A program made the translations under genes and the position numbers. Below, piece by piece: positions 47,540 to 58,514 of a DNA stretch of 64,000 nucleotides; position 1 is the stretch's first letter; each line of letters begins with the position of its first letter. The DNA is from Peptoniphilus lacydonensis (GTDB lineage: Bacteria; Bacillota; Clostridia; Tissierellales; Peptoniphilaceae): the NCBI RefSeq assembly GCF_900106515.1, contig NZ_FNWF01000003.1:310001-374000 (forward strand), given 5' to 3'. Below the pieces are notes generated by a model. The model was not told the origin of the DNA and did not search any database. It saw only the letters and a program-made list of their open reading frames with translations.

Positions 47540-49369
47540 TTATTCTTCGTCGTCATCTACAACTTCATAGTCAGCATCAACTACATCATCGTCTTGATTT
47601 GAATTATCTGCTCCAGTTTCTCCTGCTTGTTCTTGTTGTTGCTTGTAAATTTCTTCAGAAATTGAATAGAAAGCTTGAGTAAGTTCTTCTGTCTTAGATT
47701 TTATAGCTTCTAAATCTTCGCCATCTTTTACATCTTTAAGACCTTTAATTGCTTCTTCAATTTTATTTTTATCTGCATCAGAGATCTTTCCTTCAACATC
47801 TTTCAAAGTATTTTCTGATTGATAAATCATTGAATCGGCATTGTTCTTAGCTTCGATTAGATCCTTTTTCTTAGCGTCTTCTTGTGCATACATTTCAGCT
47901 TCTTTAACTTTCTTTTCAATTTCTTCTTCATTTAAGTTAGTAGAAGATGTGATTGTAATATGTTGTTCCTTACCTGTTCCAAGATCTTTTGCATTTACAT
48001 TTACAATACCATTTGCGTCAATATCAAATGTTACTTCAATTTGTGGAACTCCTCTTCTTGCTGGAGCAATTCCATCAAGCGTAAATCTTCCAAGAGTAAC
48101 ATTGTCCTTTGCCATTTGTCTTTCGCCTTGAAGTACGTGAATTTCTACAGACGTTTGATTGTCTGCTGCAGTTGTAAAAACTTGTGACTTCTTAGTTGGA
48201 ATAGTTGTATTTCTTTCAATAAGTCTTGTTGTAATATTACCCATTGTTTCAATTCCAAGGGAAAGTGGTGTTACATCAAGTAGTAATAAATCTTTTACAT
48301 CTCCTGAAAGAACTCCACCTTGAATAGCTGCACCAAGAGCGACACATTCATCTGGGTTAATATCTTTTTGTGGTTGTTTTCCAGTTAATTTTTTAATACA
48401 TTCTTGTACTGCTGGGATTCTTGTTGAACCACCAACTAAAAGAACTTTATCTATATCATTTGCAGAAAGTCCTGCATCTTTTAAAGCATCTTTAACAGGT
48501 CCTTCAGTCATTTTAACCAAATCAGCAGTAAGTTCATCAAACTTAGAACGAGTTATATCCATATTTAAGTGAAGTGGACCAGATGCTGAAGCTGTAATAA
48601 ATGGAAGATTTATATTTGTTGACATTGTAGAAGAAAGTTCCTTCTTAGCTTTTTCAGCTGCTTCTTTTAATCTTTGAAGACTCATCTTATCAGCTTTTAA
48701 ATCAACACCATTTTCTTTTTTGAATTCTTCTGCAATATAATCAATTAATCTATTGTCAAAGTCATCTCCACCAAGTTTATTGTTCCCACGAGTTGCGTGT
48801 ACTTCAAAAACTCCATCAGAAAGTTCAAGAATTGAAACGTCAAAAGTACCACCGCCAAGGTCATATACCATAACAGTTTGTGCCTTGCCATCTTTATCTT
48901 CTCCATAAGCAAGAGCTGCTGCAGTTGGTTCATTTACAATTCTCTTTACATCAAGTCCTGCAATTCTTCCTGCGTCTTTAGTTGCTTGTCTTTGAGCATC
49001 TGTAAAATAAGCTGGAACAGTTATAACAGCTTCTGTAATTTTTTCTCCAAGATAGGATTCTGCATCAGATTTTAATTTTTGTAAAATCATTGCTGAAATA
49101 TCTTGTGGTGTATAAGTTTTTGAATCTATTTTTACATTAAAATCAGAACCCATGTGTCTTTTAATTGAAGAAACAGTTCTATCTGGATTTGTTATAGCTT
49201 GTCTTTTAGCAGTTTCTCCTACTAATCTTTCGCCATCTTTTGTGAAAGCTACAACAGATGGAGTAGTTCTATTACCTTCTATATTTGGAATTATTACAGA
49301 GTCTCCACCTTCCATTACTGCTACTGCAGAGTTAGTTGTTCCTAAATCAATACCAATTATTTTTCCCAT
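47540..49369 (-). CDS. dnaK: Chaperone protein DnaK
   Basis: 609 residues. The ATPase domain has [32 protein letters not shown] and [14 protein letters not shown]. The linker is [10 protein letters not shown]. The substrate domain follows, with an acidic tail ending [14 protein letters not shown], typical of Hsp70. It is downstream of hrcA-grpE under CIRCE control. Confidence 0.98.
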   Translation of the reverse strand: MGKIIGIDLGTTNSAVAVMEGGDSVIIPNIEGNRTTPSVVAFTKDGERLVGETAKRQAITNPDRTVSSIKRHMGSDFNVKIDSKTYTPQDISAMILQKLKSDAESYLGEKITEAVITVPAYFTDAQRQATKDAGRIAGLDVKRIVNEPTAAALAYGEDKDGKAQTVMVYDLGGGTFDVSILELSDGVFEVHATRGNNKLGGDDFDNRLIDYIAEEFKKENGVDLKADKMSLQRLKEAAEKAKKELSSTMSTNINLPFITASASGPLHLNMDITRSKFDELTADLVKMTEGPVKDALKDAGLSANDIDKVLLVGGSTRIPAVQECIKKLTGKQPQKDINPDECVALGAAIQGGVLSGDVKDLLLLDVTPLSLGIETMGNITTRLIERNTTIPTKKSQVFTTAADNQTSVEIHVLQGERQMAKDNVTLGRFTLDGIAPARRGVPQIEVTFDIDANGIVNVNAKDLGTGKEQHITITSSTNLNEEEIEKKVKEAEMYAQEDAKKKDLIEAKNNADSMIYQSENTLKDVEGKISDADKNKIEEAIKGLKDVKDGEDLEAIKSKTEELTQAFYSISEEIYKQQQEQAGETGADNSNQDDDVVDADYEVVDDDEE

Positions 49370-49395
49370 TTAAATTTCCTCCTAAATAAACTAAA

Positions 49396-49938
49396 TTATT
49401 GTGAAACCTTAACCATTGCTGGTCTTAACGTCTTATCATCAATTAAATAACCTTTTTGTAAAACTTCAATTACATAGCCACTTTCATATTCATCAGAATC
49501 TTCAGTTAGCACTGCATGGTGATACATTGGGTCGAATTCTTCGCCCAGTGCTTTCATTTCTACTATACCTTCGTTCTTAAGAACATCAGTAAGTTGATCT
49601 TTTATCATTCTTATCCCGTCATAAGTTGAATCCTTATCACCAATAGAATCCATAGCTCTTTCAAAATTGTCAATAACAGGAAGTAAATCATTTACTATTT
49701 TTTTTACACCAAGTTCAACAAACTCAGATTTTTGAGTTTCAGTCCTCCTCTTATAATTTGAAAAGTCGGCTTGAAGTCTCATAAATTTGTCCATTAAATT
49801 TTTATATTTTTCATCTTCATCTGAAGCTTCTTCTTTTACTTCTTCAGAACCTTCTTCGTTTTCTATTTCTTCTGTTTCATCTTTTTCTAAATTTTCTTCA
49901 TCTAAAACATCTTCTTTTTTTATATCATCATTTGTCAT
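49396..49938 (-). CDS. grpE: Nucleotide exchange factor GrpE
   Basis: 180 residues from the ATG at 49936-49938, preceded by GAGGGAG, 8 bases after hrcA. An acidic disordered N-terminus is followed by a long coiled coil (KYKNLMDKFMRLQADFSNYK) and the beta wing (EEFDPMYHHAVLTEDSDEY). It releases ADP from DnaK. Confidence 0.95.
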   Translation of the reverse strand: MTNDDIKKEDVLDEENLEKDETEEIENEEGSEEVKEEASDEDEKYKNLMDKFMRLQADFSNYKRRTETQKSEFVELGVKKIVNDLLPVIDNFERAMDSIGDKDSTYDGIRMIKDQLTDVLKNEGIVEMKALGEEFDPMYHHAVLTEDSDEYESGYVIEVLQKGYLIDDKTLRPAMVKVSQ

Positions 49939-49946
49939 GTACTCCC

Positions 49947-50969
49947 TCACATTTCTTCTAATCCACTTTTAACAGCATCGCTAAAAACTTTTACGACTTT
50001 AACCAATCTCATATAGTCAATTCTAACAGGTCCAATAAGACCAATGCTCCCATAAATTCCATAACTTGTAGTAAAGGGTGCTCTTATAATAGTATTCTCT
50101 TTCATAAGATTGGCACTATTTTCTGAACCAATAATAACCTCAACATCACTTGTAAAGTTATCCTCTTTTAGAATTTGAAATAAACTATCTCTGTCCTCAA
50201 CTAAATTCATAAAATCTTTAGCTTTCTCAAGATCTTTGTATTCATCAAAATTCAAAATATTAGTGAGGCCGTCATAATAAATCTCAATGGAAGATACTTT
50301 TTTATTAAAATTACTTGCAATTTTTATAATATTTGAAATAAAAGCTGCATGTCTTACCATATTATCAGAAAGAGAAATCTTTAACGATTCAATCTTATCA
50401 AAATCAATTCCTGAAACTTTCTCATTTAAAACTCTCTCAATATAATAAAAATCATCATTGGGAATATTTTCTATGTCTAGAAAATATCTTTCCATAACTC
50501 CTCTATCTCCTATTAAGACAAGGAGCGCAGTTTTTTCATCAATTTTTACAAGAGTGAGCCTTTTTATTTTTTTGTCAGCTTTTTCTGGTGCAATTAAATA
50601 TGCAGTGCAATTGCTAATGCTGGCAAGTAAACTCACAGTGTTTTTATAAAAATCTTCTAAATTGCTTGAATTATATAAAATTTTATCCTTGATTTTAAGT
50701 GATGCTTCCATGTCGTGAAAAGTACTAAAATTTTTAAAAATTTCATCAACATAAAATCTATAAGCCTTGTCGGAAGGAATTCTTCCTGCTGATTGATGAG
50801 GCTTATTTAAAAAACCAAGGTCTTCAAGATCTGCCATTTCATTTCTTATAGTCGCAGAACTCACTCCTAGATTGTACTCCTTGGAAAGAGTTCTGGAACC
50901 GACGGGAGTAGGCATATCAATATATGCTTCAATTATGGCATTTAAAATATTCATTTTACGATCATCCAT
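49947..50969 (-). CDS. hrcA: Heat-inducible repressor HrcA
   Basis: 340 residues from the ATG at 50967-50969, after AGGAGG. The frame extends to a GTG inside the CIRCE element, which is not a plausible start. N-terminal winged helix (ILNAIIEAYIDMPTPVGSRT, GVSSATIRNEMADLEDLG) and C-terminal IGSENSANLMKENTIIRAPF and YGSIGLIGPVRIDY. It represses this operon through CIRCE. Confidence 0.96.
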   Translation of the reverse strand: MDDRKMNILNAIIEAYIDMPTPVGSRTLSKEYNLGVSSATIRNEMADLEDLGFLNKPHQSAGRIPSDKAYRFYVDEIFKNFSTFHDMEASLKIKDKILYNSSNLEDFYKNTVSLLASISNCTAYLIAPEKADKKIKRLTLVKIDEKTALLVLIGDRGVMERYFLDIENIPNDDFYYIERVLNEKVSGIDFDKIESLKISLSDNMVRHAAFISNIIKIASNFNKKVSSIEIYYDGLTNILNFDEYKDLEKAKDFMNLVEDRDSLFQILKEDNFTSDVEVIIGSENSANLMKENTIIRAPFTTSYGIYGSIGLIGPVRIDYMRLVKVVKVFSDAVKSGLEEM

Positions 50970-50986
50970 AATTTTCCTCCTTTTTG

Positions 50987-51013
50987 TTAGCACTCATTTG
51001 TATCGAGTGCTAA
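50987..51013. promoter_or_regulatory. CIRCE operator
   Basis: TTAGCACTC - 9 bases - GAGTGCTAA, a perfect match to the CIRCE consensus. It lies between the promoter and hrcA, so HrcA autoregulates hrcA-grpE-dnaK. Confidence 0.98.
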
Positions 51014-51022
51014 CTTACATAT

Positions 51023-51051
51023 ATAGTACTCCCTCCTTGTAACTTTGTCAA
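51023..51051 (-). promoter_or_regulatory. Sigma-A promoter of the hrcA operon
   Basis: On the minus strand TTGACA (51046-51051) and TACTAT (51023-51028) are separated by 17 bases, upstream of CIRCE. A further AT-rich gap up to lepB (51052-51216) shows no gene. Confidence 0.75.
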
Positions 51052-51216
51052 GGAATTTTAAAATTTTTTTTATTTTATCTTTCTTTTTCTAAATCAAAAT
51101 AAATTTCTTACAAAAATTAAATTCAAATTTTTTAAAATACATTTATTTATTAAACTTAAAAATTTTTCCAATCTTCACTCTCTTTGTGTTAAAATTAATA
51201 TTTGGAGATGATTACT

Positions 51217-51750
51217 TTGAAAAAAAATGAAACACTATCCTTTGTTCTTACAATTGTAATTGCAGTTTTAATTGCACTTTTTGTTAGAAACTTTATTTTT
51301 AATATAGCTGTTGTAAATGGAGAATCTATGAATCCAACTTTAAATGAAAAAGACAAATTAATTTGCCTTTCCTATAAAAGATTTAAAGATCTTCCTCGTG
51401 GTGAAATTGTTGTAATTGATGCACCCAATGATAGTAGAAATTATATCAAGAGAATTATAGCAAAAGGTGGCGACACTATTGAATTTAAAGATGGAAAAGT
51501 TATTTTAAATGGAAAAGTCCTAGAAGAAAATTATACTTCAAGTGATTATACTGAGTCCTCAATAGAAAAATTAACTCTCAAAGAAGATGAGTACTTCGTT
51601 ATGGGCGACAATAGACTTCCTAAGATGAGCGTTGACTCCAGATACTTCGGCCCAATTAATAAAAAAAGAATTAAATCTGCTGCTGTATATAGAATGTTCC
51701 CTGTTAAAGACAAAGGATCCCTTGAACTTGAAAGTAAAAATAAAAATTAA
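51217..51750 (+). CDS. lepB: Signal peptidase I
   Basis: 177 residues from the TTG at 51217, 10 bases after GGAG (51203-51206); an ATG at 51208 touches that site. One N-terminal membrane anchor (FVLTIVIAVLIALFV) is followed by catalytic Ser37 in VNGESMNPTL and catalytic Lys78 in NYIKRIIAKGGD. The box E motif is GDNRLPKMSVDSRYFG. It removes signal peptides from exported proteins such as the S8 protease. It is followed by lepA, 55 bases downstream. Confidence 0.95.
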   Translation: MKKNETLSFVLTIVIAVLIALFVRNFIFNIAVVNGESMNPTLNEKDKLICLSYKRFKDLPRGEIVVIDAPNDSRNYIKRIIAKGGDTIEFKDGKVILNGKVLEENYTSSDYTESSIEKLTLKEDEYFVMGDNRLPKMSVDSRYFGPINKKRIKSAAVYRMFPVKDKGSLELESKNKN

Positions 51751-51805
51751 TAAAATTTTATATTTATTTAATAGATAAAATCCCCTAGAACTTTGGAGGT
51801 ATAAT

Positions 51806-53617
51806 TTGAGAAATCAAAAAAATATTAGAAATTTTTCAATAATTGCACATATTGACCACGGAAAATCTACTCTTGCCGACAGACTTATTGAATCTACAGG
51901 AATGTTAACAAAAAGAGAAATGGACGAACAAGTCTTGGATTCAATGGAACTTGAGCGTGAGAGGGGAATCACAATTAAACTAAAGGCAATAAGACTTATT
52001 TATAAAGATGACAGAGATGGAGAAGAATACATTTTTAATTTAATAGACACTCCTGGTCATGTTGATTTTAACTACGAAGTTTCCCGCTCTCTTGCAGCTT
52101 GCGAAGGTGCGATTGTAGTTGTTGATGCTGCACAAGGTGTTGAAGCACAAACTCTTGCCAATGTATATCTTGCCATTGATCAAGATCTTGAACTTGTTCC
52201 AGTAATAAATAAAATTGATCTTCCAAGTGCAAGACCTGATGAAATAAAAGAAGAAATAGAAGATATAATTGGAATTGAAACAGAAGGCATTCCTCTTATT
52301 TCTGCAAAAGAAGGGATAGGAATAGAAGATGTGCTTCATGAAATTGTGGATAAAGTTCCTGCACCAAGTGGCGATCACGATGCACCTCTAAAAGCACTTA
52401 TTTTTGATTCCATTTACGACTCTTACAGAGGTGTAGTATGTCATGTTAGAATAATTGATGGTTCTGTGAAACCTGGCGATGAAATACTTATGATGGCAAC
52501 TGGAAAAACTTTTGAAGTAGTAGAAGTTGGTGTGACATCAAATGGTCATATAGCCCTTGACTCGCTAAGTGCTGGCGAAGTTGGTTATATAACAGCTTCA
52601 ATTAAGAATGTAAAAGATGCAAGAGTTGGCGACACAATAACTCTTAAAAATAATAAAACTTCAGAACCAATGCCTGGCTACAAAAAAGTTGTTCCAATGG
52701 TATTCTGCGGGGTCTATCCTGGCGAAGGAGAAGAGTATAATAACGTCCGTGAAGCATTAGAAAAATTGCAAGTAAATGATGCAGCCCTTGACTTTGAGGC
52801 AGAAACTTCTGTCGCTCTTGGTTTTGGATTTAGGTGTGGATTCTTGGGACTTCTTCACATGGAAATTATTCAAGAAAGGCTTGAAAGAGAATTTAATTTA
52901 AATATTGTCACGACAGCCCCTTCTGTTATTTACAATGTTATGAAAAAAGATAGAACAATGATTTCTATTCAAAATCCATCAAATCTTCCTGACCAAAATG
53001 AAATTGAATACATGGAAGAACCAATTGTAAAAGCAGAAATTATGACACCAACAGATTACGTAGGTCAAGTTATGGAGCTTTGCCAAAATAGGCGTGGTAT
53101 CTTTAAGGATATGCAGTATCTCGAAGAAACAAGAGCACTTATAACTTATCACATGCCACTAAACGAAGTCATTTACGATTTTTTTGATGCTTTAAAATCA
53201 AAAACTCGTGGCTACGCATCCTACGATTATGAATTAATTGGCTACGAAAAATCTGATCTTGTAAAACTTGATATCCTAATAAACGAAGAACTCGTAGATG
53301 CCTTCTCATTAATTGTCCATGAATCAAATGCCTACACTCGTGCAAGAAAAGTCTGCGAAAAATTAAAAGATGTAATTCCAAGGCACCAATTTGCAGTGCC
53401 AATTCAAGCTGCCATAGGCAACAAAATTATTGCAAGGGAAACTATTCGTGCCCTTAGAAAAGATGTTCTTGCAAAATGTTATGGCGGAGATATTACGAGA
53501 AAAAGAAAACTTCTTGAAAAACAAAAGGAAGGAAAAAAGAGAATGCGTACTGTTGGAAATGTTGATATTCCACAAGATGCTTTCTTGTCAGTTTTAAAAT
53601 ATGATGAAGAAAAATAA
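51806..53617 (+). CDS. lepA: Elongation factor 4 (LepA)
   Basis: 603 residues. The TTG start follows GGAGGT. G motifs: [29 protein letters not shown]. LepA-specific C-terminal parts include [20 protein letters not shown]. It is a translational GTPase that back-translocates ribosomes or aids initiation. The lepB-lepA-hemW order is conserved. It overlaps hemW by 17 bases. Confidence 0.98.
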   Translation: MRNQKNIRNFSIIAHIDHGKSTLADRLIESTGMLTKREMDEQVLDSMELERERGITIKLKAIRLIYKDDRDGEEYIFNLIDTPGHVDFNYEVSRSLAACEGAIVVVDAAQGVEAQTLANVYLAIDQDLELVPVINKIDLPSARPDEIKEEIEDIIGIETEGIPLISAKEGIGIEDVLHEIVDKVPAPSGDHDAPLKALIFDSIYDSYRGVVCHVRIIDGSVKPGDEILMMATGKTFEVVEVGVTSNGHIALDSLSAGEVGYITASIKNVKDARVGDTITLKNNKTSEPMPGYKKVVPMVFCGVYPGEGEEYNNVREALEKLQVNDAALDFEAETSVALGFGFRCGFLGLLHMEIIQERLEREFNLNIVTTAPSVIYNVMKKDRTMISIQNPSNLPDQNEIEYMEEPIVKAEIMTPTDYVGQVMELCQNRRGIFKDMQYLEETRALITYHMPLNEVIYDFFDALKSKTRGYASYDYELIGYEKSDLVKLDILINEELVDAFSLIVHESNAYTRARKVCEKLKDVIPRHQFAVPIQAAIGNKIIARETIRALRKDVLAKCYGGDITRKRKLLEKQKEGKKRMRTVGNVDIPQDAFLSVLKYDEEK

Positions 53618-54743
53618 GATTTCGATTTATATTCACATACCATTTTGCGAGAGTAGATGTCACTATTGTGACTTCTGCTCTTCTCTTTTAAATAGAGAAA
53701 ATGTTGAAAAATATTTTTTATATTTAGAAAGAGAAATAAAATTATATGAAAATTTTTTAAAAAATAAAATAATTGACACTATTTTTATTGGAGGCGGAAC
53801 CCCAACTTCTGTTGATGCAAAATTTATTGTGAGGATTTTAAAAATTTTAAAAAATTTTGAATTTTCAGAAAATATTGAAATTACCATTGAATCAAATCCA
53901 AATTCTCTTACAAGTGAAAAGACAAAAATTTATTTTGAAAGCGGAATTAATAGAATATCTATTGGTGCTCAATCCTTCAACGACAAAATTTTAAAAGAAA
54001 TTGGAAGAATTCACAAATCTTCTGACATTTATAATGCAGTTGAAAATGCAAAATCTGCTGGATTTAAAAATATAAATTTAGATCTGATGCTTGCACTTCC
54101 TCACCAAAAATTTTCTGATATAGAAAAATCAATTAATTGCATAGAAGAACTAAAAATTCCTCACACATCTTATTATTCACTAATTTTAGAAGAAGATACC
54201 CAGCTTTACGAAATGCATAAAAAAAGTCCTCTATCTTTTCCCACAGAAGATGAAGATAGAAAAATGTACCATTATATGACTTATTCTCTTTCAAAATTAG
54301 AGATAAATCAATATGAAATTTCAAATTTTTCCAAAAATGGATATGAGTGTAGACACAATTTAAATTATTGGAAACTAAAAGATTATATTTCCTTTGGATT
54401 AAGTTCTTCATCTAGTGTTGGAAATCTTAGATATACAAATACTTTTCATTTTAAAAACTATTTCGACTCAATAGATAAAAATGAAAAACCAATAGATTTT
54501 TTTGAAAATTTATCAAAAAAGGATCGAATGAACGAGTTTATAATGATGGGACTAAGACTCAACTGTGGGATTAGCTTAGATGAATTTGATTTAAGATTTG
54601 AAGAAAATTTTATAAGGTTCTATAAAAATGAAATTGAAAAAAATATCGAATTAGGATTAATTGAATTAAAAGAAAATAGAATTTATTTAACAAAAAAGGG
54701 ACGAGATTTATCAAATCAAGTGGAGCTTAATTTTTTCAGATAA
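53601..54743 (+). CDS. hemW: HemW-like radical SAM protein
   Basis: 380 residues starting inside the lepA 3' end. The radical SAM motif is [12 protein letters not shown], with [19 protein letters not shown] and a HemW-type C-terminal domain ([11 protein letters not shown]). HemW inserts haem into respiratory enzymes rather than acting as coproporphyrinogen oxidase. No haem synthesis genes are in the window. Confidence 0.93.
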   Translation: MMKKNKISIYIHIPFCESRCHYCDFCSSLLNRENVEKYFLYLEREIKLYENFLKNKIIDTIFIGGGTPTSVDAKFIVRILKILKNFEFSENIEITIESNPNSLTSEKTKIYFESGINRISIGAQSFNDKILKEIGRIHKSSDIYNAVENAKSAGFKNINLDLMLALPHQKFSDIEKSINCIEELKIPHTSYYSLILEEDTQLYEMHKKSPLSFPTEDEDRKMYHYMTYSLSKLEINQYEISNFSKNGYECRHNLNYWKLKDYISFGLSSSSSVGNLRYTNTFHFKNYFDSIDKNEKPIDFFENLSKKDRMNEFIMMGLRLNCGISLDEFDLRFEENFIRFYKNEIEKNIELGLIELKENRIYLTKKGRDLSNQVELNFFR

Positions 54744-54785
54744 AGTAAAAATAAGAGGTAGGTAAATCATCTACCCCTTTATCTT

Positions 54786-54824
54786 AAAAAAAAAGAGAGA
54801 AACTTTCCCGGGAAAATTTCTCTT
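54786..54824 (-). terminator. Terminator of rpsT
   Basis: AAGAGAGAAA pairs with TTTCTCTT, and an inner TTTCCCGGGAAA dyad extends the stem. The minus strand ends in a run of nine T. It overlaps the rpsT stop and may also serve the convergent hemW transcript. Confidence 0.8.
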
Positions 54825-55101
54825 AGTTAGCCATTTCAGCTGTCTTATCATTTAACTTCTTAGCTAGTCGACTTAGCTTTCTAGAAGCTTGATTTTTATG
54901 AATTATATTTTTATTAGCAGCTTTCTTTAATTTTTTATCTGCAACGATTAAAAGTTCCTTTGCATCATCAATTCTATCTTCATCAATAGCTTTATTAAAA
55001 TTTCTAATTGCATTTTTCATTTCTGTTCTAACTGGTTTATTGTTATCAGAATTTCTTTTTGCTACATCAATTCTTTTAATTGCTGATTTTATATTTGCCA
55101 T
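54823..55101 (-). CDS. rpsT: 30S ribosomal protein S20
   Basis: 92 residues: MANIKSAIKRIDVAKRN at the start, then basic helical sequence ending SRKLSRLAKKLNDKTAEMA. Primary 16S rRNA-binding protein. GGAGG lies upstream of the ATG. It stands alone between convergent hemW and holA. Confidence 0.97.
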   Translation of the reverse strand: MANIKSAIKRIDVAKRNSDNNKPVRTEMKNAIRNFNKAIDEDRIDDAKELLIVADKKLKKAANKNIIHKNQASRKLSRLAKKLNDKTAEMAN

Positions 55102-55168
55102 TATTTCACCTCCACAATTAACGCTTTTGCTATTTTACCACGAATTTACATTGATTGCAAGGGCATTT

Positions 55169-56197
55169 TTAACATCTGTGAGAGAAATTAAAATCATTGC
55201 AATACTTAATTACCAAAGTTTCCATAATAATTTTTTCGTCAATAGAAGATGTTTTTAACATTTGGTCTGCATCTATAAGTTCTTCATAAAAGTTTGTCAA
55301 AAATTCTTTAGTAAAATTTCTATGTGTGCTTTGAATTTTTCCATATTCATATTTTTTTACGTCCATTTTTCTAATAATTTCGCTTTGACTCATTTTCTTT
55401 ACTGAAAGTATTTTGTAGGAAAGAAAATTTTTAACTTGCCTAATTATCATTGTAAAAATTTTTAAACTTGGCTCATTTAATTTGTATAGATTATTTAACT
55501 CAATTATTGCTCTTTCGCTATTTCTATTCATCATTGCATCTAAAAATTTAAAAATATTTGAGTCAATATTTTCTGTAATTGACTTTTCAATATCATCTCT
55601 TTTTATTCTCTTTTCACCTGAAAGAGAAACGATCTTATCCATTTCCGTTTTTAAATCTAAAAGGCTCATGTCCTCATTTTTAGAATTATAACCACTTTCT
55701 GCAATAAAAAAAGAAGTTTCACTTGGCCCTATTTCTTTGCCCTTTCTTATAAAATATCCCTTTACAAAATTATTTAAGTCCACTTGGCTCAATTTTCCAA
55801 ACTCTATGTCCCTATCTTTTTTCTTAAATTCTTTATAAAATTTTGTAGTCTTTTTTATATTTGCAGTATCCCAAAAAATTAAAATTACAAAATCAGAAAT
55901 ATTGTCCAAAAAATCGTAAAATGAATTTTTAATATTGTTTTCACTTAAAAAATCGCAGACATCACGCACAATCACAATTTTTTTCTCGTTCATGACAGGA
56001 TAAGTTTCGCAAGCAGATATTATATCCTCTGGTTTTACCTCTGAGCCTTTAAATTTTGTATAATTAAAAGCTTCTGTACCCTTTACATATTTATTTATCA
56101 AATATATCACTGCATTTTCAATTAAATATTTTTCTTTGCCATAAAATAAATATGCACCACTATGCTCTTTATCTTTGTAAATCTTTTTGTAATTCAT
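55169..56197 (-). CDS. holA: DNA polymerase III delta subunit
   Basis: 342 residues: YLFYGKEKYLIENAVIYLI near the start, VIVRDVCDFL, and the C-terminal collar helices (NSERAIIELNNLYK). It is the clamp-loader subunit that opens the beta clamp. It starts within the comEC 3' end (29-base overlap), a conserved pair. Confidence 0.92.
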   Translation of the reverse strand: MNYKKIYKDKEHSGAYLFYGKEKYLIENAVIYLINKYVKGTEAFNYTKFKGSEVKPEDIISACETYPVMNEKKIVIVRDVCDFLSENNIKNSFYDFLDNISDFVILIFWDTANIKKTTKFYKEFKKKDRDIEFGKLSQVDLNNFVKGYFIRKGKEIGPSETSFFIAESGYNSKNEDMSLLDLKTEMDKIVSLSGEKRIKRDDIEKSITENIDSNIFKFLDAMMNRNSERAIIELNNLYKLNEPSLKIFTMIIRQVKNFLSYKILSVKKMSQSEIIRKMDVKKYEYGKIQSTHRNFTKEFLTNFYEELIDADQMLKTSSIDEKIIMETLVIKYCNDFNFSHRC

Positions 56198-58439
56198 AAT
56201 TTTCCCTCGCTACCATATAAAGTAAAATTGTATTTAAAACCACAAGACAAAAGTAAAATTTATAATCTTCTTTTTCTAATTTTTTCTTAACATTTAATTT
56301 ACTTTTATAAATTTTAAAATCAATTTCACCATCTCTCGATGTGACATAATATATAATATCATGTTTTTTAAGCTTATCTAAAGTTTCTTTGTGCGGATGT
56401 CCATAGGAATTATGTGCTCCCGCAGAAATAACTGCATATCTTGGACTTGTATTTTCCAAAAATTTCTCGCTTGTGGAAGTTTTTGAACCATGGTGAGAAA
56501 CCTTTAGCAAATCTACCCTCGTATTTATTTTTTCTTCAACATCTTTTGAAATGTCGCCAGTATATAAAGTTTTAAAACCTTTGTGACTTAAAAGAACCAC
56601 CATGGAATTGTCATTTTCATTATTCCTATTTTCCTTATCGGACAAAATTTCAGCATAAGTGTCTTCACAAATTTTTACTTTGTCACCCTTTTCAAGCATT
56701 ATTATTTTTGAAAACTTAGATGCATCTCTCAAAATTTCTCTATCTTTTGGCAAGTGATTTATAAAAATATTATCTATCTCATAATTTTTCAATAATTTGC
56801 TTAAATTTCCACAATGGTCTTCATCAAAGTGAGATATAAAAACTCCATCAATTTTTGAAATTCCAGCATTATTTAAAGCGGAAAACAAATACTTTTCTGC
56901 AATTTTATTTTCAAATCTTGCACCTCCTGTGTCTACTAGATAATTTTTTCCACGAATACTTATAATTGTGCAGTCGCCTTGATCCACATAAATGTGCCTT
57001 TCATTATAAGTATTGTAATCTTTTAAAACGCCAAGAACTGCTACAAAAAATACAAAAATTAAATAAATTTCTATAACCTTTAAATTTGGTCTTATTATTT
57101 CTTTTAATTTATTTCTATTTAAAATTGCAATCAAAATCAAATAATATATAAAAATATACTCCAATTTAAAAAACTTTAAAGATAAAAAAATACTCCCTTT
57201 TGAAGAAAAAATACTTTCAATCCCATAAGTTGCATCCATTAAAATATTTAAAAATTTTCCAACAGATGGAAAAATTCCAAAACCCATTACGAATCCAAAA
57301 GAAATTATAACAAAATAAATTGGCACAATTAATAAGTTTGCAATAAAAACTAAAATGGAAACTCCATAAAAATAATAATTTAAAATTGGAAAAAGTGAAA
57401 TAAGTACAGAAGCCGTACAGACAATTGATTTTGTAAAAATACTCTTACTAGAGAGCTTACTAATTAAAGCTGGAAAAATAAAGATAATCCCAAAAATTGC
57501 AGTATATGACATAATCAGTGAAATAGAATAAATTGCCATTGGATTTATAAATAAAATTATACCAAGACTTGTGAAAAAAACTTTTTTAGGCGTAAAATCG
57601 ATTCTCATATAAAAATTTGCTTTATAAAGTATATAAAATAGAAAAGCACGAATTGCAGATATTGGAAGCCCTATTGAAACTATGTAAAATAAAATTATTG
57701 CCATCACAAAAATATCTGTCAACTTCTTGTTTTTTGTAATTTTTAGAAAAATAAAATTTAAAAATACAGCAAGAACACCTATGTGAAGACCAGATACAGC
57801 CAAAATATGATTAATCCCAAGTGTATCGAAATTTTCTATATCTTCATCTTCTAAAAAAGACTTGTCTGCAAGAACAACTCCCTTTAATAAATTTGAATTT
57901 CTCTTATTTAAATTTTTGTCATAAATATTTTTTGATCTATCTATAAAAAAGTTTGAAAATCTGTAAAAAGAATTGGCATCATAAACTTTTTTAATGCTTT
58001 CAATTTTTCCAAGAGAATAAATCCCCTGAGATTTATAATTTTTTTCAAAATCAAAATTACCATAATTCATTGCAGGAAGTGGAGAATTGTAATTGCCTTT
58101 GATCTTATAATTTGCCCCTCTATCTAGCTTTTCATAAAACAAAATTTTAGTTCTATATTTTTTCCCATTAATAGTATCAGTTCTAAGAATAGATTTATTT
58201 TCCTTTGCATATACAACTTTACCTGTTACTTCTCCTGAAAAATCCTTTAATTTATAATCTCTAAAACTAAAATTTAAAAATACTAAAAAAATAATTAAGG
58301 GAAATATCAAAAACTTTTTATCCACTTTATTAATCAAAATAAAAATGGAAATTAAAATTAAAATAATTGAAATTATCCAATAAGATTTTATGTAAATTGA
58401 AAATAAAATTCCCAAAATTACTGCAAAAAATAAATACAT
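56169..58439 (-). CDS. comEC: ComEC/Rec2 DNA-uptake channel
   Basis: 756 residues. N-terminal membrane and OB domain, competence domain (LGINHILAVSGLHIGVLAV, GLPISAIRAF), then a metallo-beta-lactamase-like domain (DQGDCTIISIRGKNYLVDTGG, ISHFDEDHCGNL, VSHHGSKTST). It transports single-stranded DNA across the membrane in transformation. It is intact here, so natural uptake may have helped bring in the guaA island. Confidence 0.95.
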   Translation of the reverse strand: MYLFFAVILGILFSIYIKSYWIISIILILISIFILINKVDKKFLIFPLIIFLVFLNFSFRDYKLKDFSGEVTGKVVYAKENKSILRTDTINGKKYRTKILFYEKLDRGANYKIKGNYNSPLPAMNYGNFDFEKNYKSQGIYSLGKIESIKKVYDANSFYRFSNFFIDRSKNIYDKNLNKRNSNLLKGVVLADKSFLEDEDIENFDTLGINHILAVSGLHIGVLAVFLNFIFLKITKNKKLTDIFVMAIILFYIVSIGLPISAIRAFLFYILYKANFYMRIDFTPKKVFFTSLGIILFINPMAIYSISLIMSYTAIFGIIFIFPALISKLSSKSIFTKSIVCTASVLISLFPILNYYFYGVSILVFIANLLIVPIYFVIISFGFVMGFGIFPSVGKFLNILMDATYGIESIFSSKGSIFLSLKFFKLEYIFIYYLILIAILNRNKLKEIIRPNLKVIEIYLIFVFFVAVLGVLKDYNTYNERHIYVDQGDCTIISIRGKNYLVDTGGARFENKIAEKYLFSALNNAGISKIDGVFISHFDEDHCGNLSKLLKNYEIDNIFINHLPKDREILRDASKFSKIIMLEKGDKVKICEDTYAEILSDKENRNNENDNSMVVLLSHKGFKTLYTGDISKDVEEKINTRVDLLKVSHHGSKTSTSEKFLENTSPRYAVISAGAHNSYGHPHKETLDKLKKHDIIYYVTSRDGEIDFKIYKSKLNVKKKLEKEDYKFYFCLVVLNTILLYMVARENYELQKDLQR

Positions 58440-58514
58440 TATGACCCCTCTTTATTATATATCTTTTTAAAGCGTGAAGCCACGAAATATGATAATATAT
58501 TACAGGAGGTAATT

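Noticed and set aside
50970-50993. GTG start for hrcA inside CIRCE
   Set aside because: AGGAGG lies downstream of it and in front of the ATG at 50969, which is the proper start.
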